64,000 bases of DNA, taken from NCBI GenBank assembly GCA_028023455.1, contig JAQFVV010012396.1:4495656-4559655 (forward strand). Direction: 5' to 3'. The position numbers were made by a program, and so were the translations under genes. This document shows positions 40,611-52,521 of this stretch, one piece after another. Numbering within the stretch: the stretch's first letter is position 1; each line of letters opens with the position of its first letter. This stretch comes from Epiperipatus broadwayi. Taxonomy: Eukaryota > Onychophora > Udeonychophora > Euonychophora > Peripatidae. The notes under the pieces were generated by a model. The model saw only the letters and a list, made by a program, of their open reading frames with translations, was not told where the DNA came from and did no database searches.

Positions 40611-43511
40611 ACAAAAATCAACAAATAAGCAAGATGTACTTAATAAAAACATTTACTACATATGCTACAACTTTGCTCAATACTGACAGTTGTCAGACTA
40701 ATGCAAGTGGGGTCCCTAAAAACATTTTTGGCAGAAGCCTGTACTACAACATGCTCACTTTCCAAAGAATAATTCTGATTACTTTTGTGTATCCTCTCAT
40801 ATATAAAAGACCATATTCATTATCTTTCAAGGTATTTTGTATAATAGTCACCATTCTTTGTCTAATAATTTTTAGCACTATTTCACATAGCTTACCTTTT
40901 GCAACTTTATATTGGCAAAACTGGTTTCTTATGACTTCACTGGTATTTTAATTCCTGACTTAAAAAGAAAACAGAGAAAAGCCTATACAAAAGATTTTTA
41001 AATCTATTATATTTTACTTAGTCACTGATTATTTTTAAAGATATTTTTTAATCGCCCAGACATAATCTAACATCTGTCTGATACATAAATTCTTGAATTA
41101 TCTGTAATTTTTTTAAAATATTATTTCATTTAATTACTTTTTATTCCCTATAAATATTAATTACATTGTTAATTATGTTTAAGATATTTATACTTTTAAC
41201 TAAATATCAAAATATTCAAAATTAATTAAACCGTTAATTAAATTAACAAATTCTACTTTTGGTTTAATTCTGTTTCATTTAATTTACTTAAAATAAAGCA
41301 TATTTTACTTATATAAATATATCAATTATTATAAAGAAAAATAACTATTATAAACTTTTATCTTGGGTTTTCTTTTATTTTTGTATACACGTATGTAGCA
41401 GACTTACTTTTATCTTGGGGTTTCTTTTATTTTTTTTATACATGGATGTAGAAGACTTATAGATAGCTTCAATGCATGCTACAGTATACATATATTAAAT
41501 TTCTGAATTACAATAAAATAAATTTTAGTGTATTTAAATATAATTTTTATGTTACATCCAGCATCTCACCATCAATGTCTCCAAGTTAAAAAGATCTCAG
41601 TATGAAGTAGGACAATATGTTAGTGCAAAGAAGTTGTTTTTAAATATTTGCATCATAATCCTAAATAATACTAGCTATTTTGATTCTAGGAACTATTTTA
41701 GATGTAGCCTTTGGCATATGAAAAAATTATGTTAGATTATAGTTTAAGGTTGTTTTTAAGTAACAGGTGTCTGTTATAAAACATTACATTTATTTTATAC
41801 TTCTCCATTGTTTATATAAAAAATTTCAACATATTGACTTAAAGGTTTCTTATTCTTAAGGAAATATTCTCTTATGTGAAGTCATAGCAATATAGTTTGT
41901 CAAAGATCATTGGTGAATATATTAGGCAAAACTGATAAAGCAGCTGAACTCTGTGAGAGAATATTCTATAAAATTTTGTGATGGTTATGATTATCATTTA
42001 AAGGCACTTACATTATTCTAATGAAGAGGATTTCTATAATGTTAATAGTTTTTATCAGCTTAATAATTTTTCTGTATTAAGAAAAACAGAAACAGTATTA
42101 TCAATAAAGATATTGACCTCTTTAACTTACTTTGGAATTAATTTTCAATGTGAGTAATTAAAGACAGATTTTATTCATAATTTTGGTTAAGATTATTTTT
42201 TAAAGACTTTGTGAGGACTTATAATAATGATAATGAGTGAAATTTTTTTGAAAGATTATTAGGCTTATTAGATTTTAAGATTATTTATAATTTTATTTTC
42301 ATGTCAAATTTTGGAATAGTTTGTGTAAAATTAAGTTTTTTCAATGATATATTGGCTTCAGATTCTCAATTTATGACTCTCTACCATCCACACTATCTCA
42401 TATTGCTGATAGCATGGATGGTTGAGGGTCACATGAAAATCTGAATTCAAACTCCCTATATATTACTTATAAAAGTGCAGGTATAAAAAAGCCTGTACTG
42501 TAGAAAAAAAATTCATATTTCATACTTACTGTAATAGATTTCTAACTATAAGATCTTTCCATTGACTCATTGTAAATCAAAAGATTTCACGAGTACTAAT
42601 ATATAATAGGAATTGTGGACTTAATCAGAGAAATATTGAATAGTTTTATGCTCTCACATCTAACCGCTTCAGCTTTATCTATTTATATAGAAAGTAGGTT
42701 TAAGTAAAGAAGGATTCCTCTCTTATCTTCCAATGCATAAGCTTGTGGTTAAGACCTGTAGAGGTCCATACCTTCACATTTTCAACCGCACAAGCTTTAG
42801 GTTTATTGCCTTAGTAAATATTAATAACTCTGGTAGTAAATTAACTACTCTTGGAGTCTTTCTTGGATTTAAAATGGTTAATGGCAAAGTCAAGTTAATC
42901 AATATCAACTAGTTTTTATCAGAGCTGAGTTATTTCTGCTATAAGGCAGATAATTTCATTGTCAATCACAGTAGTAGTTTTTTTTTTAGATATATTTCTA
43001 TACCTAACAATATTTTATGCAGTACATGAGTTTTTCAACTGAATGTTTGTAAAATTATTAATTTATTTTCTGTTCTTTTTTTTTATTATCAGGAATTTTG
43101 TAAGTGTGTCAAAGATTTCTGGAACTTTGGAAGATAAATATTGGTTATAAAAATCATTGCTCATTTTGTTTCAACTAAGAGTGAACTGCATTTGTTATCA
43201 TAGAAATACTAAAGCTTTCACAGCTGAACTTATAGCCTCAGTAAATATTAAACATATCATAGTAAAAAAGATGGGTATGACTCCTCTATGAATAAAAAAG
43301 TTGTAGACAAACTCAGAAAAAAAGGGTCATTTTATATTGAAAAGTTTGTAAACATAATATATATATATATATATATTATATACATAATATATATATATAT
43401 ATATATTATCTACTTGAATGGTAATTTGTATATTATTTGATCTATTTTTAATAAAAGTTGTTTGTTTTGCTGGTTGGTTAAAATAAGTGTAATCTAACTA
43501 TTTTCAATATT
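40611..43511. other. AT-rich DNA with minor repeats
   Basis: No gene is recognised. Included are a 52-base tandem duplication at 41355-41458 (CTTTTATCTTGGG blocks) and, at about 42365-42500, a fragment resembling the family B terminus (CTGAATTCAAACTCCCTATA). Alternating AT runs occur at about 43358-43410. Confidence 0.45.
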
Positions 43512-43700
43512 AAACCATTAAACATCACATGATCACGATTCTTTATGCTTACACAAACAGTTTACACAAGCTATACTTTCCATACAGTAGTGCCACTAAA
43601 GTAATCAATGAATTCAAGAAGGTTTTTGCATTCATTGATTACTCTGGCTTGCACTGAATGGTGCTACTGTATGGAGAGTTTAGCCTCTGTGTATTTTCAA
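43512..43700. mobile_element. Family A element, minimal palindrome lacking the ribozyme
   Basis: It begins with the family A terminus (TTAAACCATTAAACATCAC, then ATGATCAC) and ends with its mirror part. The inner arms CCATACAGTAGTGCCAC...CAATGAA and TTCATTGATTAC...GCTACTGTATGG form a hairpin around a centre near 43633. The hammerhead segment present in other members has been lost, leaving a pure inverted repeat. Confidence 0.7.
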
Positions 43701-44805
43701 TATTTTAATATGCATTAAATTAAAAACAAAAGTAAAAAAAAAAAATTTAAAATGAGGCATATTATTAGAAGAAGAATGAGTCTTCCTGAAGTGCAATTAT
43801 ATAACTTTCATACTAAGTGTAATCTGGTTTCTAATGATAACATTCTTACCAAAAATCTCTATTTTTTAATTTTGATATATAACCTCAATAGTTGGCTAAA
43901 ATGTTTTTATAATAATTACTAATGAAAAAAAAAATTCTATAAAGAATGCCTTTGGATTATGAAATGTTTAACAATTTTTAACATTATGTCACCAAAATCC
44001 ATTTCATTGTCCCATAATCTTGATGGGACTAATTTTTATAATACCATCAGAATTAATATTTATATAGGGATTGTGTTATTTCATAATTTTCTGATTAAAA
44101 ATAACTAGGTGTTAATCATAAAATAAAGTCTGATTTCCAAATGGAAGCAATGGTTTCATATATCTAAGTATGTTACTTGTGAAATGGCTTGAAAAAGCTG
44201 TAGTTTATTCATATTATGATTGCAATGAATAACATTCCAATAAAGTATTTAAATCTAAACTGCAATAATATTAAAAGTAGTAAAGCTACATTATTTTTAT
44301 AGCTGTCTATTGCATTTCAGACATAAAATTATTATTCTATATTTTAAATGATCAAATTTCAATTTTAAAATATGTCCATAATGTTGCCTTTTACATATAA
44401 AATTTAAAAAGAATCATTTTGTAAAACAAAATTGATAATGACAACTCAATATAAACAAAAATTATTTCATATATCAACCCAGCTTTCATTCCTCATTGAA
44501 ATCTTATCAAGATGTTTCTGTTTTCAAAATAGCATGATCAGTTATTCTACTGCAACTCCACCCAATAAACATTACTTACATTACATTACAATAAATATAA
44601 TTAATAAAATATGTACATGTATATAAAAATGATTAAACTTATTACAGTGGTTTTTAATATATATATATATATATATTTCCATTCTTGCTATTAAAAGGTG
44701 TGAAGGTTGCCTTGACAGCAGTTAGAGATATTGGTTGCTATATTTACTGTGAATGTTTAGGTGGTTACTGGTTGGAAACTAATTATATATATATATATAT
44801 ATATA

Positions 44806-44862
<57 letters not shown>

Positions 44863-45835
44863 ATAAAACAAAATAATCTAAAATAATTTTACTTACAAAT
44901 CTAATAAAATAATATAAAAAAATCAAATTTTCTAAATTATGTTATTCACTCATTATTGCAGATAGTGGTGAAATTCCCTACTCAAATATTGTTTAGAGTT
45001 CAAATTATCTTTCTACATATCATTAACAGAAAGATAAGTAATTTTTCTAGTAATTGCTTAACTTTGTATCAATTTGCAATCTGATCATTCTTGCATAATT
45101 TGTAAGCACAAGCTTGTTACCTATTAAAGCAAAATAACACATTGGCATTTCTGATATATAAACTGACATGTGTTTGATCTACCATCTAGTATCCACTTAT
45201 TTTACCTACAAGAGAAGTGCTATGAGGTGGTTTACTGTTCTCATATAGATTTGTGTTCAAAGATTTGCTTTATAGCCAACAATGTATAAAAAGAGCATGC
45301 TCTTCTAAGATTATGTAAATCATAGTAATCATTTGGTTATGCAATTTAATCCTCATACCTAAAGCAATTTTTGGCTTTTTTAATTTACCCAATGAGAACT
45401 TCATATTCAAAGCTTGAATGAATGCATTTACAGATCTAGTTACCATCTTTAACTCCTGTTTACTATCAAGCTGATAGCATGAAATTCAATAACTCTATAA
45501 TTTTGAATCCAATCTACTTGTATAGTTATGTAGATTTGTTATCAGATCAGTAACTAACTATAGTGATTTTTCCTTTAGCTAAAAATATTAATACCAACAC
45601 ATAACATGATTCTTTCAACTTTCTGTAGTATTATAAAGAAGAACAGTTTCAAACTCTAGCATTATCTACTAAAAGCTTAATTAATTAGTTGTTAACAGAT
45701 CTCTGGTTCTTACCCCTATCATTAACACTGAACTAATGTGGTTGCTATTTTTAATACAATAGTGATGTGTTGATTTTAATTATGTACCTTATTATTTTTA
45801 AGGGATTTTTATGTTTGTATTACTCACATATTAAT
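43701..45835. other. AT-rich DNA with TA microsatellites
   Basis: No gene is recognised. TA microsatellites lie at 44658-44680 and 44784-44855. Confidence 0.5.
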
Positions 45836-46525
45836 TTAACAACTAAATATTACATGTTCATCATTCTTTATGCTTACGCAAGCTGTTTACACAAAGGCAA
45901 AATTCTCCATGTAGTAGATCCAAGGCTCATCACTGATGAAAGCATAAGGTGGAAGATAGTCTGGGGATATTGGATAAGTAAGCTTCAGATGTGGATTTTA
46001 TGCAGAAACCTTCTTGCATCTATTGATTAGCCTGGCTTGCCCTAATTGGTACTACTGTATGGAGAGTTTTGACTCTGTGTAAACAGCTTGTGTAGGCATA
46101 AAGAATGATTGATCATGTGATGTTTAGTGGTTTAATACTAATCATGATCAATAGAATTATGGTGACTGTGGTTATTAAAGAACCAAAGACACCAAAAAGT
46201 ATGGATGCTGAACTGAGTTTAGATCTATATGACCATACAAGCTAATGAGCTTGAATTGAAAACATTATTGAGTTTTCATTTTGGACTCAAATCTTTATAG
46301 TTAGCTAATAAGGTAAAAGGTGACTGCTGGAAGATCTAGGTGCAGCCCACTTAGATCCAAGGTTCCACACTTATGAAAGCCACAAGCTAGAAACTAGTCT
46401 GAGGATATTGGATGGGTAGGCACTAGATAGGGATTTTATGCACCAACATTCCTGCATTTATTGATTACTCTGGCTTTCACTGAGTGGTGCTACTGTATGG
46501 AAAGTTTTGCTTCTGTATACATACT
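45836..46525. mobile_element. Family A element, inverted ends plus an extended unit, two decayed hammerheads
   Basis: The first part (45836-46140) has inverted ends of about 95 bases (TTAACAACTAAATATTACAT at the left, the mirror ATGTGATGTTTAGTGGTTTAA at the right) around a core. The core hammerhead at 45919-45981 keeps stem I and CTGATGA (45933-45939), but its GAAA zone is mutated (GGAAGATAGTC). The second part (46141-46525) continues as a 385-base unit, also seen at 58179-58581. Its hammerhead at 46355-46410 keeps GAAA and CTAGTC but has CTTATGA, losing the invariant G5. Both ribozymes are therefore expected to be dead. Confidence 0.75.
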
Positions 46526-47340
46526 GATTATGAAGTATTCTCATAGTATATGCTATTAGCCAATCAAGTTTATCTGGGATTCCAATTAGATTGAAGCAAA
46601 AAATTCTCCAACTAATCATCAAATAACATTTAGTAAATGCAATCCACTGATCCTTATGAATTCTATTTTTTTTTCTTCAAGTACATCATCAAGACCAAAA
46701 AGAAAACAGCTCAACATAGGCAAGCCAATGTCTCCATTATATGTTTCACATAAGCAAGAAAATTAATAATAAATTCTTTTGCTATAGAATGTATCTATAA
46801 ATACATCAAGGGCAGTATATAAAATATTATATTACAAAAAAGTTATTCTAAATTAAAAATTATCATATAGTAAATAATTCACCAATACATCTTTTTCTCT
46901 CTTATTATCTTCTTTATGATTTATATTACAAACTTTTAAAAAGTCAAAATCTTAAATAACTACAATAATAATTAATTTTTTACTTACAGATATTCTGTTA
47001 TTATATTGAAAGTGTATTTTTACATCTATGTAAATAGTCAAAGTTATTGTTTTTTATTTTGCTTTCCTGGTATATTTATATCAGTTTTTATTTCTTTAAT
47101 GAACATCCCTTGTAATTAAATTTCTACAAGCCTTTAAAAAATATCGAAATAAGATGTGAGCATTTATTTAGTTCATTAATGGTTGAAGCATTTTTAGTTT
47201 TATTTCCCCCCCACTTATTGCTATTAAACCAATATTATAGAGTAACCAAGACTATTTTTTTGTAGCTAAAAGTGTCAGGCTCGGAAACAAAAAAAATAAA
47301 AAAATACTTACTTCAATTTCATATTATTTTATTTACTATA
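46526..47340. other. AT-rich DNA, nothing recognised
   Basis: No gene was identified. Confidence 0.5.
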
Positions 47341-47700
47341 TTATTTTTTGTAAATATAGGGGATTTAAACTCAGACTTTCAAGAACCTATCCACAGTATT
47401 TATTCCATTGATATACATGACCACACACATGTAGAAAAGACAAATAATCACCACATATATAATCAGTGCTCACATTAAGCCTGCATTCTGCCCATCCCTC
47501 TTCTATGTATTTAAATGGATATGGTCCTATACATGATGAGGCATACTGATTTGAAGTCAACATGGGCATAACAACAATGGGATTTGGGCACTCCATCATC
47601 AGATTTTCAATGGTAGGGATGGCTGAAGAGTTGGAGGTTAGAGTAGATTGAAGCCTGTCCATTAAAGTATGTAAATTATGTAAATGTTCTATATTAATAT

Positions 47701-47816
47701 AAACTGAGCACTGGTTATATATATATGTGCGCGCGCGCGCGTGTGTGTGTGTGTATATAAACTGAGCACTGGTTATATATATATGTGCGCGCGCGCGCGT
47801 GTGTGTGTGTGTGTGA
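47701..47816. repeat. 58-base tandem duplication with (CG)n(TG)n tracts
   Basis: Two copies of AAACTGAGCACTGG + AT tract + a run of seven or eight CG pairs + TG tract, offset by 58 bases. About 30 bases per copy alternate strictly between purine and pyrimidine. CpG-rich runs are striking in DNA this AT-rich and are favourable for Z-DNA. Confidence 0.9.
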
Positions 47817-47836
47817 AAGAGAGAGCTAATAATCTG

Positions 47837-47882
47837 GATCAACTGATGAGTACTGGTTCAGCACAAAATATGGATATTGGTC
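47837..47882 (+). ncRNA. Family B hammerhead, copy B1 right arm
   Basis: Stem I is GATCAA (47837-47842) with TTGGTC (47877-47882). The first core box CTGATGA is at 47843-47849, stem II GTACTG-GTT-CAGCAC at 47850-47864, stem III AT/AT with a four-base loop, and ATA precedes the predicted cut after 47876. The GAAA box reads AAAA, so the conserved G12 is lost and activity is not expected. Confidence 0.6.
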
Positions 47883-48005
47883 ATTATTTGTCTTTTCTAC
47901 ATGTGTGTGGTCATGTGTATCAGTGGTATGAGATAATGTGGATAATTGGAAGGTGCTTGAAAGTCTGATTTCAAATTCCCTACATTTATAATTAAGCTCC
48001 AGGTA

Positions 48006-48460
48006 TATGAAGAGTGCCTATATTGTAAATATAAAAAGTATTACTTTGAGTGAATTTTAACTTATTTTTAAAAAAAATTAAGTTTACTGTTTATGAAAAT
48101 TTAAAATTATCAACATTAATTCTTCAGTGCAATAATTGATTGAAACTTTTAACAAGAATAAGTTATAATCTACTATCTTCTGCTCTGTGTTCAATTCATT
48201 ACAGCTTCAAGTCACAGGATGTTTTGACCGTCAATCTATGAATATTAAATGTGATATCATTATTGGTTATTTTCTAAGAATTTTCCCCTTTAATATTTAT
48301 TTTAGTATGTTAGGATTTCTCATTATAATGGCAACTAATACAACATTCTTATTCTTCAAAATACAAGCAACTTTTTCTCTTCTGATAGCCACAATAACTT
48401 CAATATATGAATTTTTTCTTTACTTTACTTTTTTCATTTATCTCCTCATATCTCAAAAGA
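48006..48460. other. AT-rich DNA, nothing recognised
   Basis: No recognisable gene; an open frame at 48187-48633 is hydrophobic, low-complexity and runs into the SINE that follows. Confidence 0.4.
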
Positions 48461-48462
48461 TT

Positions 48463-48700
48463 GCCGCAGTTAGCAGAATCTCCAACTTGGGATTGGGACA
48501 TCCCAGGATCGATTCTGGCATTCACAGGTCTGGTGGTCACACTTCTTATGAACTTCTGAGTAATAAATCCATTAGCATTCCTTTTATTTTGTATGATTTG
48601 GTGCAGTTAGCAGAGCATCTGATTTGGGATTGAGATGTCTCAGTATCAACTCTGGCACTTGCAGATCTGGTACTCAAACTTCATATGAATTCCCAAGCAA
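48463..48700 (+). mobile_element. Tandem pair of tRNA-Pro-like SINE units
   Basis: Two related units start at 48466 and 48603 (offset 137). Each has a GCAGTTAGCAGA A-box region and a B box (GGATCGATTCTGG, or the weaker GTATCAACTCTGG). In the first unit a 5-bp stem TCCAA/TTGGGA encloses the seven-base loop CTTGGGA, giving anticodon TGG (proline), and the T arm CCAG/CTGG is intact. Each unit continues with a shared 3' body (CAGGTCTGGT...AATAAA-CC). Probably a dimeric or tandem SINE rather than functional tRNA genes. Confidence 0.6.
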
Positions 48701-48736
48701 TAAAGCCATATGCTTTTTTATATCATTAATTAAAAG

Positions 48737-48990
48737 AATTTACACAGAGGCCAAACTTTCCATACACTAGTGCCACACAGTGCAATCCAGAATAATCAAT
48801 GGATGCAGAAAGGTTTGAGAATAAAATCCCTATAGTTCCTACTCATCCAATATCTGCAGACTAGTTTTTAGCTTGTCACTTTCATCAGTGAGGATCCTTA
48901 GATCTGAGAGCACTGCACTTGGATCTTAGAGTTAGCCTCTGTGTAAACAGCTTGTGTAAGCATAAAAAATGGTATTCATATGATGTTAAT
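48737..48990. mobile_element. Family A element with a decayed minus-strand hammerhead
   Basis: Inverted ends (TTTACACAGAGGCCAAAC and the mirror CTCTGTGTAAA) surround a core with a minus-strand hammerhead at about 48845-48905. CTGATGA (48882-48888 as TCATCAG) and both stem I helices are kept (CCAATATCTGCAG). The GAAA box has become AAAA, which should inactivate it. Confidence 0.7.
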
Positions 48991-49114
48991 TAAAAGAACT
49001 TAAGTACTCCCTCATAATTTAATCAATTTTTAAACTATTATAATCAAATTTATAAATAAAATTACTTTATTACTGGTATCATTAATTTACATCTTATCAC
49101 TTTCACAATATATA

Positions 49115-49224
49115 TTAGCAAATATACAAAAATAGAAAGAGATCATAAAAACAAAGATTCAGATTTATCTTAGCAAATATACAAAAATAGAAAGAGATCA
49201 TAAAAACAAAGATTCAAATTTATC
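49115..49224. repeat. 55-base tandem duplication
   Basis: Two nearly identical head-to-tail copies beginning TTAGCAAATATACAAAAATA at about 49115 and 49170. Confidence 0.9.
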
Positions 49225-49233
49225 TTAGCTATT

Positions 49234-49365
49234 TATAAATATTAATTAATTTATTTTTTTATATATCAAAGCGTTGACCAGTAAACGAACCCAGGCCGGG
49301 CCAGCTGCTTGGAAGGCAGGTATGCTAACCGCTAGGCCACCAACCCATGACTATAAATATTAATT
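49234..49365 (-). mobile_element. tRNA-Gly(TCC)-derived SINE or retroposed tRNA with 14-base target duplications
   Basis: On the minus strand the body reads GGGTTGGTGGCCTAGCGGTT, with the anticodon stem-loop CTGCC-TTCCAAG-CAG around a TCC anticodon (glycine) and the T arm CCGGGTTCG. This closely follows metazoan tRNA-Gly(TCC). The acceptor stem pairs in five of seven positions plus a G-T wobble, and the T stem has one mismatch, so it is decayed. An A-rich tail follows (T-rich at 49248-49262 on the plus strand). The insertion is bounded by perfect 14-base repeats TATAAATATTAATT at 49234-49247 and 49352-49365, showing retroposition. Confidence 0.8.
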
Positions 49366-49827
49366 TTAATAGAAATAATGACAAATGGTAAATATAAATC
49401 AAATTCATGCTACTTTCGATAAATGTTTTGGGTAGATAGATCTGTTAAACAATCTATTACTTTGTTTATTTATTAACCTTGCAATTTTTGGAAATTTTTA
49501 TTAATATTTTATTACACTAATACGCTGCATAGTTTAATGTAGTAGTAAAATGGAAGAATTGAAAATCAATGATCCCTGGATTGCAGCGCTTTACTTTGTC
49601 ACCTCTAAAGTTCCAACGTCATATAATGTCCAGAACAACAAACTATGCGATGATTATTTATAACGTGTTAATACATTTTTATTTTCTTTTTTTTTTTTTT
49701 TTTTGAGTTCAATTTTCACATTCACAAATAATTTCTAATTCAAATAATTTTAATAAATTATTAAAACGGCGTAGATATTTTAAAAAAAAAGAAGTAATAA
49801 TTATATATATATATTTTTAAGTGTCTT

Positions 49828-49915
49828 AGCATCGGCCGGGACGCGAACCCGCAACCCGGGCAACTGCCTGCAAGTGCAAGGCAGTCGCGCTGACCTCTCG
49901 ACCACCAATCACATA
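49828..49915 (-). mobile_element. tRNA-like SINE head
   Basis: Minus strand: GATTGGTGGTCGAGAGGTCA (strong A box), an 11-base-loop hairpin CTGCC...GGCAG, and GGGTTCGCGTCCCGGC (strong B box and T arm). The spacing and enlarged anticodon loop do not make a normal tRNA. The two CpG-rich promoter boxes and an AT-rich 3' side suggest a SINE. Target duplications were not evident. Confidence 0.55.
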
Positions 49916-49919
49916 CATA

Positions 49920-51879
49920 AATAAAATAATATTTATTACAAATAGTAGCTATCAGATTACAAGACATAATATAGATTTTAATTTAATAACAAGTTTATAG
50001 TAATGAATTACTTTATTAATGTGATTTTAAAATCAAAAAGCTTCCCAGATGCTTTTAAATTTTAGCTGTAGTTGTAAACTTTAAATAACTTTAAGTATTC
50101 ATTAGTTTCGGGTAATAAAAATAAAAACACAATGAGAAAATACATTGTATGCTCAATCAAGTAATAAAGGTAATCAGTTCGCAATCATAAAACTGTGAAA
50201 TCGAATTTTTAAAGACAGTGGCAGCTGTAGACGCATACATAAAAACTTCACGGAAACTAATAGAAGAATTAGCAATATTTAAAAAATATCTATCGTAAAA
50301 TCAGATCATCAACTAAAAATGCATCTAGTTAAAAAATAATTCAATGGCTTTATTGGTAAAGCTGTTCTTAAGAAATTCTAGTACTGGAAATGCGTTCATG
50401 AACATTAAGCTCCAAAATGTCCATCTATACCTACACTAACACATGCAGGAATTATGTGACAAAAAATGTAAACAAGATTGAAGCAAATGTTAAAATACAC
50501 ATCTTTATCATTGATTTTTTTTAACTCACTTTAAATCACAGTAGTTAGAGTAAATTGTACTGGGAAGATAATCAACAATGATAGATACAAACTGTGAGAA
50601 ATGAACTATTTATTGATTTGATTGCTAAACCCACTCTTGTGTAGAGCACTTAACATATAATACAAACGTAGAACTTTTGCATGTTACATTTTCTGCTTTA
50701 GGACAGGTAGAGATAACTAGGCACTAGGTTACTACTAATGTAATAATCATATAGTTAATTTCTTAGATGTTGTGTAAATTTTCAAGCACCTTAATTAAAG
50801 ACAGGATGGATGTTTAAAAGTAAAGTTATTCCGAAAGAGGTTTTTTTTATGTATATTACTCTTCTAAGAATGACTTCACAAATAGTAGCACTGAATTGCT
50901 ACTACAGTAAAATGATTGTGATTATTCTTTCTACTACTTCCTCCCATTTGGTATGCATTCTTTTATCATATATTTCTATTGCATCGTAAAGTCTAATGAA
51001 TATTAATATGATTTGTATTATTTAATATTATATACAGATTAATAATATATATATGCATATATTTGAGTATATACTTGATTATATATATATGTTTACAGAT
51101 TACAGAAAAAAATTACTCTTAACTGAAGGGAAAGCCTTTAATTTATCTCTGAGGTCTCAAAGGAATAAACAGGAAAAACTTCTGAAGTCCATTCAATATC
51201 TCCTTATTATTACTAAATGTTTCTCCATATGGTAAAAATAAATAGAATAACTGATCACCATTATGCAGCAACCAGCATGGTAAATTTGATGCATTTTCAT
51301 CTTAAAATATAAAAAAAGTTCATAACTGAAATATTAGTCATTTACTTGAAGGCAGGATGAATAGGTAGGTAAATGATATTTTTAAAGGCAGGATGAATAG
51401 GTAGGTAAATGATATTTTTAAATATATGATAGACAAATTATATTATGGTTCTTATTTCTAAATGGGGCTAAGAATTCCCTAATTGTAGATGTAGGTTGAC
51501 ATTCAATAATAACATTTAATAACTACAGATCATTTTCAAGAAAAAAAAGATTATAAAACTTGGGAATAGAACTATCTAATATCAAAATGATACATTGTTG
51601 AACTTTGTGAAATTAGAAAAAAAGCTGAAGAAACAATTAATGTTAAAAGAAAAAGATACTTTACTACAAAGACATAATTATTATAATCAGAAATAAAGTA
51701 GAATTCGTTATAAATAAAAGTGTAATGACATTATGGAATTACATATCAGATAGAGTAGCAAAATTAGTTATTCAGATTCAAGTTAATGCCACATGTTTCC
51801 ATTGTAATGAAGAAATAAATAGTACTTATATGCATAAACAAAATACATTTTATTAGACAAAACAATATGTTAAAACTGT
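49920..51879. other. AT-rich DNA; small tandem duplication at 51351-51422
   Basis: No gene is recognised. A 36-base tandem duplication begins GGCAGGATGAATAGGTAGGT at 51351 and 51387. The region may include the eroded 5' part of the following LINE. Confidence 0.45.
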
Positions 51880-52521
51880 CATGAGAGACTTTATGTTGGA
51901 AGTGATAAATGACTAAAAGATTAAACTGCTTCAGATAAGCATGGTCATGTAACAGAAATGAGAGATTACACAGACTTATGGATTTCATAGAAATATTATT
52001 TACTATAAATTTTTTCTTTGACAAAAAATATTGAATGGAAATGGACATGGAAATATACAAATGGATATGATTAAACATATTTCAGGATTATTATATTTTA
52101 ATAGATTCAACACATAAAGTAATTATCAATTTATGAGATGTAAAATAAACTAAACCTATTAAGAAACCAATATTAATAAATGATATTCATAGCCTTTGAA
52201 AACATGCCATGAAATCATTTTAAAATTTCAACAGAATTTGAAATTTTTTCAGACTTGACTGAAGTCAATAAAATGATAACTAAATCCCTATTAAGAATTA
52301 TAAGAAAAATATTGGTAAAAGGAGCAATTTACCAGAAATTTTTTACTAAGAAAGACCGATGTATAAAGTAAAAAAAAAAAAGAACTTTTTTAAAAACAAT
52401 CCATTAAAAACAATTGAATACATTGAATTTTTATAATAGTATGAAAAAGAGTTAATAAGTATATAAGAAAATCTATAGAAAAAAATAAAATTCTCAAAAG
52501 TATAAAATATCTCTGTGTTTG

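Larger units (their letters stand above)
47360..48005. mobile_element. Family B inverted-repeat element (copy B1)
   Basis: The two ends are inverted copies of one another over about 90-100 bases. The left end has AACTCAGACTTTCAAG and ATGACCACACACATGTAGAA; the right end mirrors these. The interior is not coding. One hammerhead-like core sits in the right arm (47837-47882). The middle carries a CG/TG-rich duplicated block. Confidence 0.75.

Noticed and set aside
40562-40951. 129-codon plus-strand open frame
   Set aside because: It overlaps the mariner transposase remnant on the opposite strand and has no recognisable domain; it is a shadow frame.
47387-48633. Open frames of 148-151 codons around the family B1 element
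   Set aside because: They run through inverted-repeat and CG/TG repeat sequence (RARTH/CVCVC repeats) and show no domain; treated as chance frames.
48463-49915. Functional tRNA genes (Pro, Gly and a third type)
   Set aside because: Each has stem mismatches or an abnormal loop, and the Gly-type unit has target duplications and an A-rich tail, so these are SINEs or retroposed copies.
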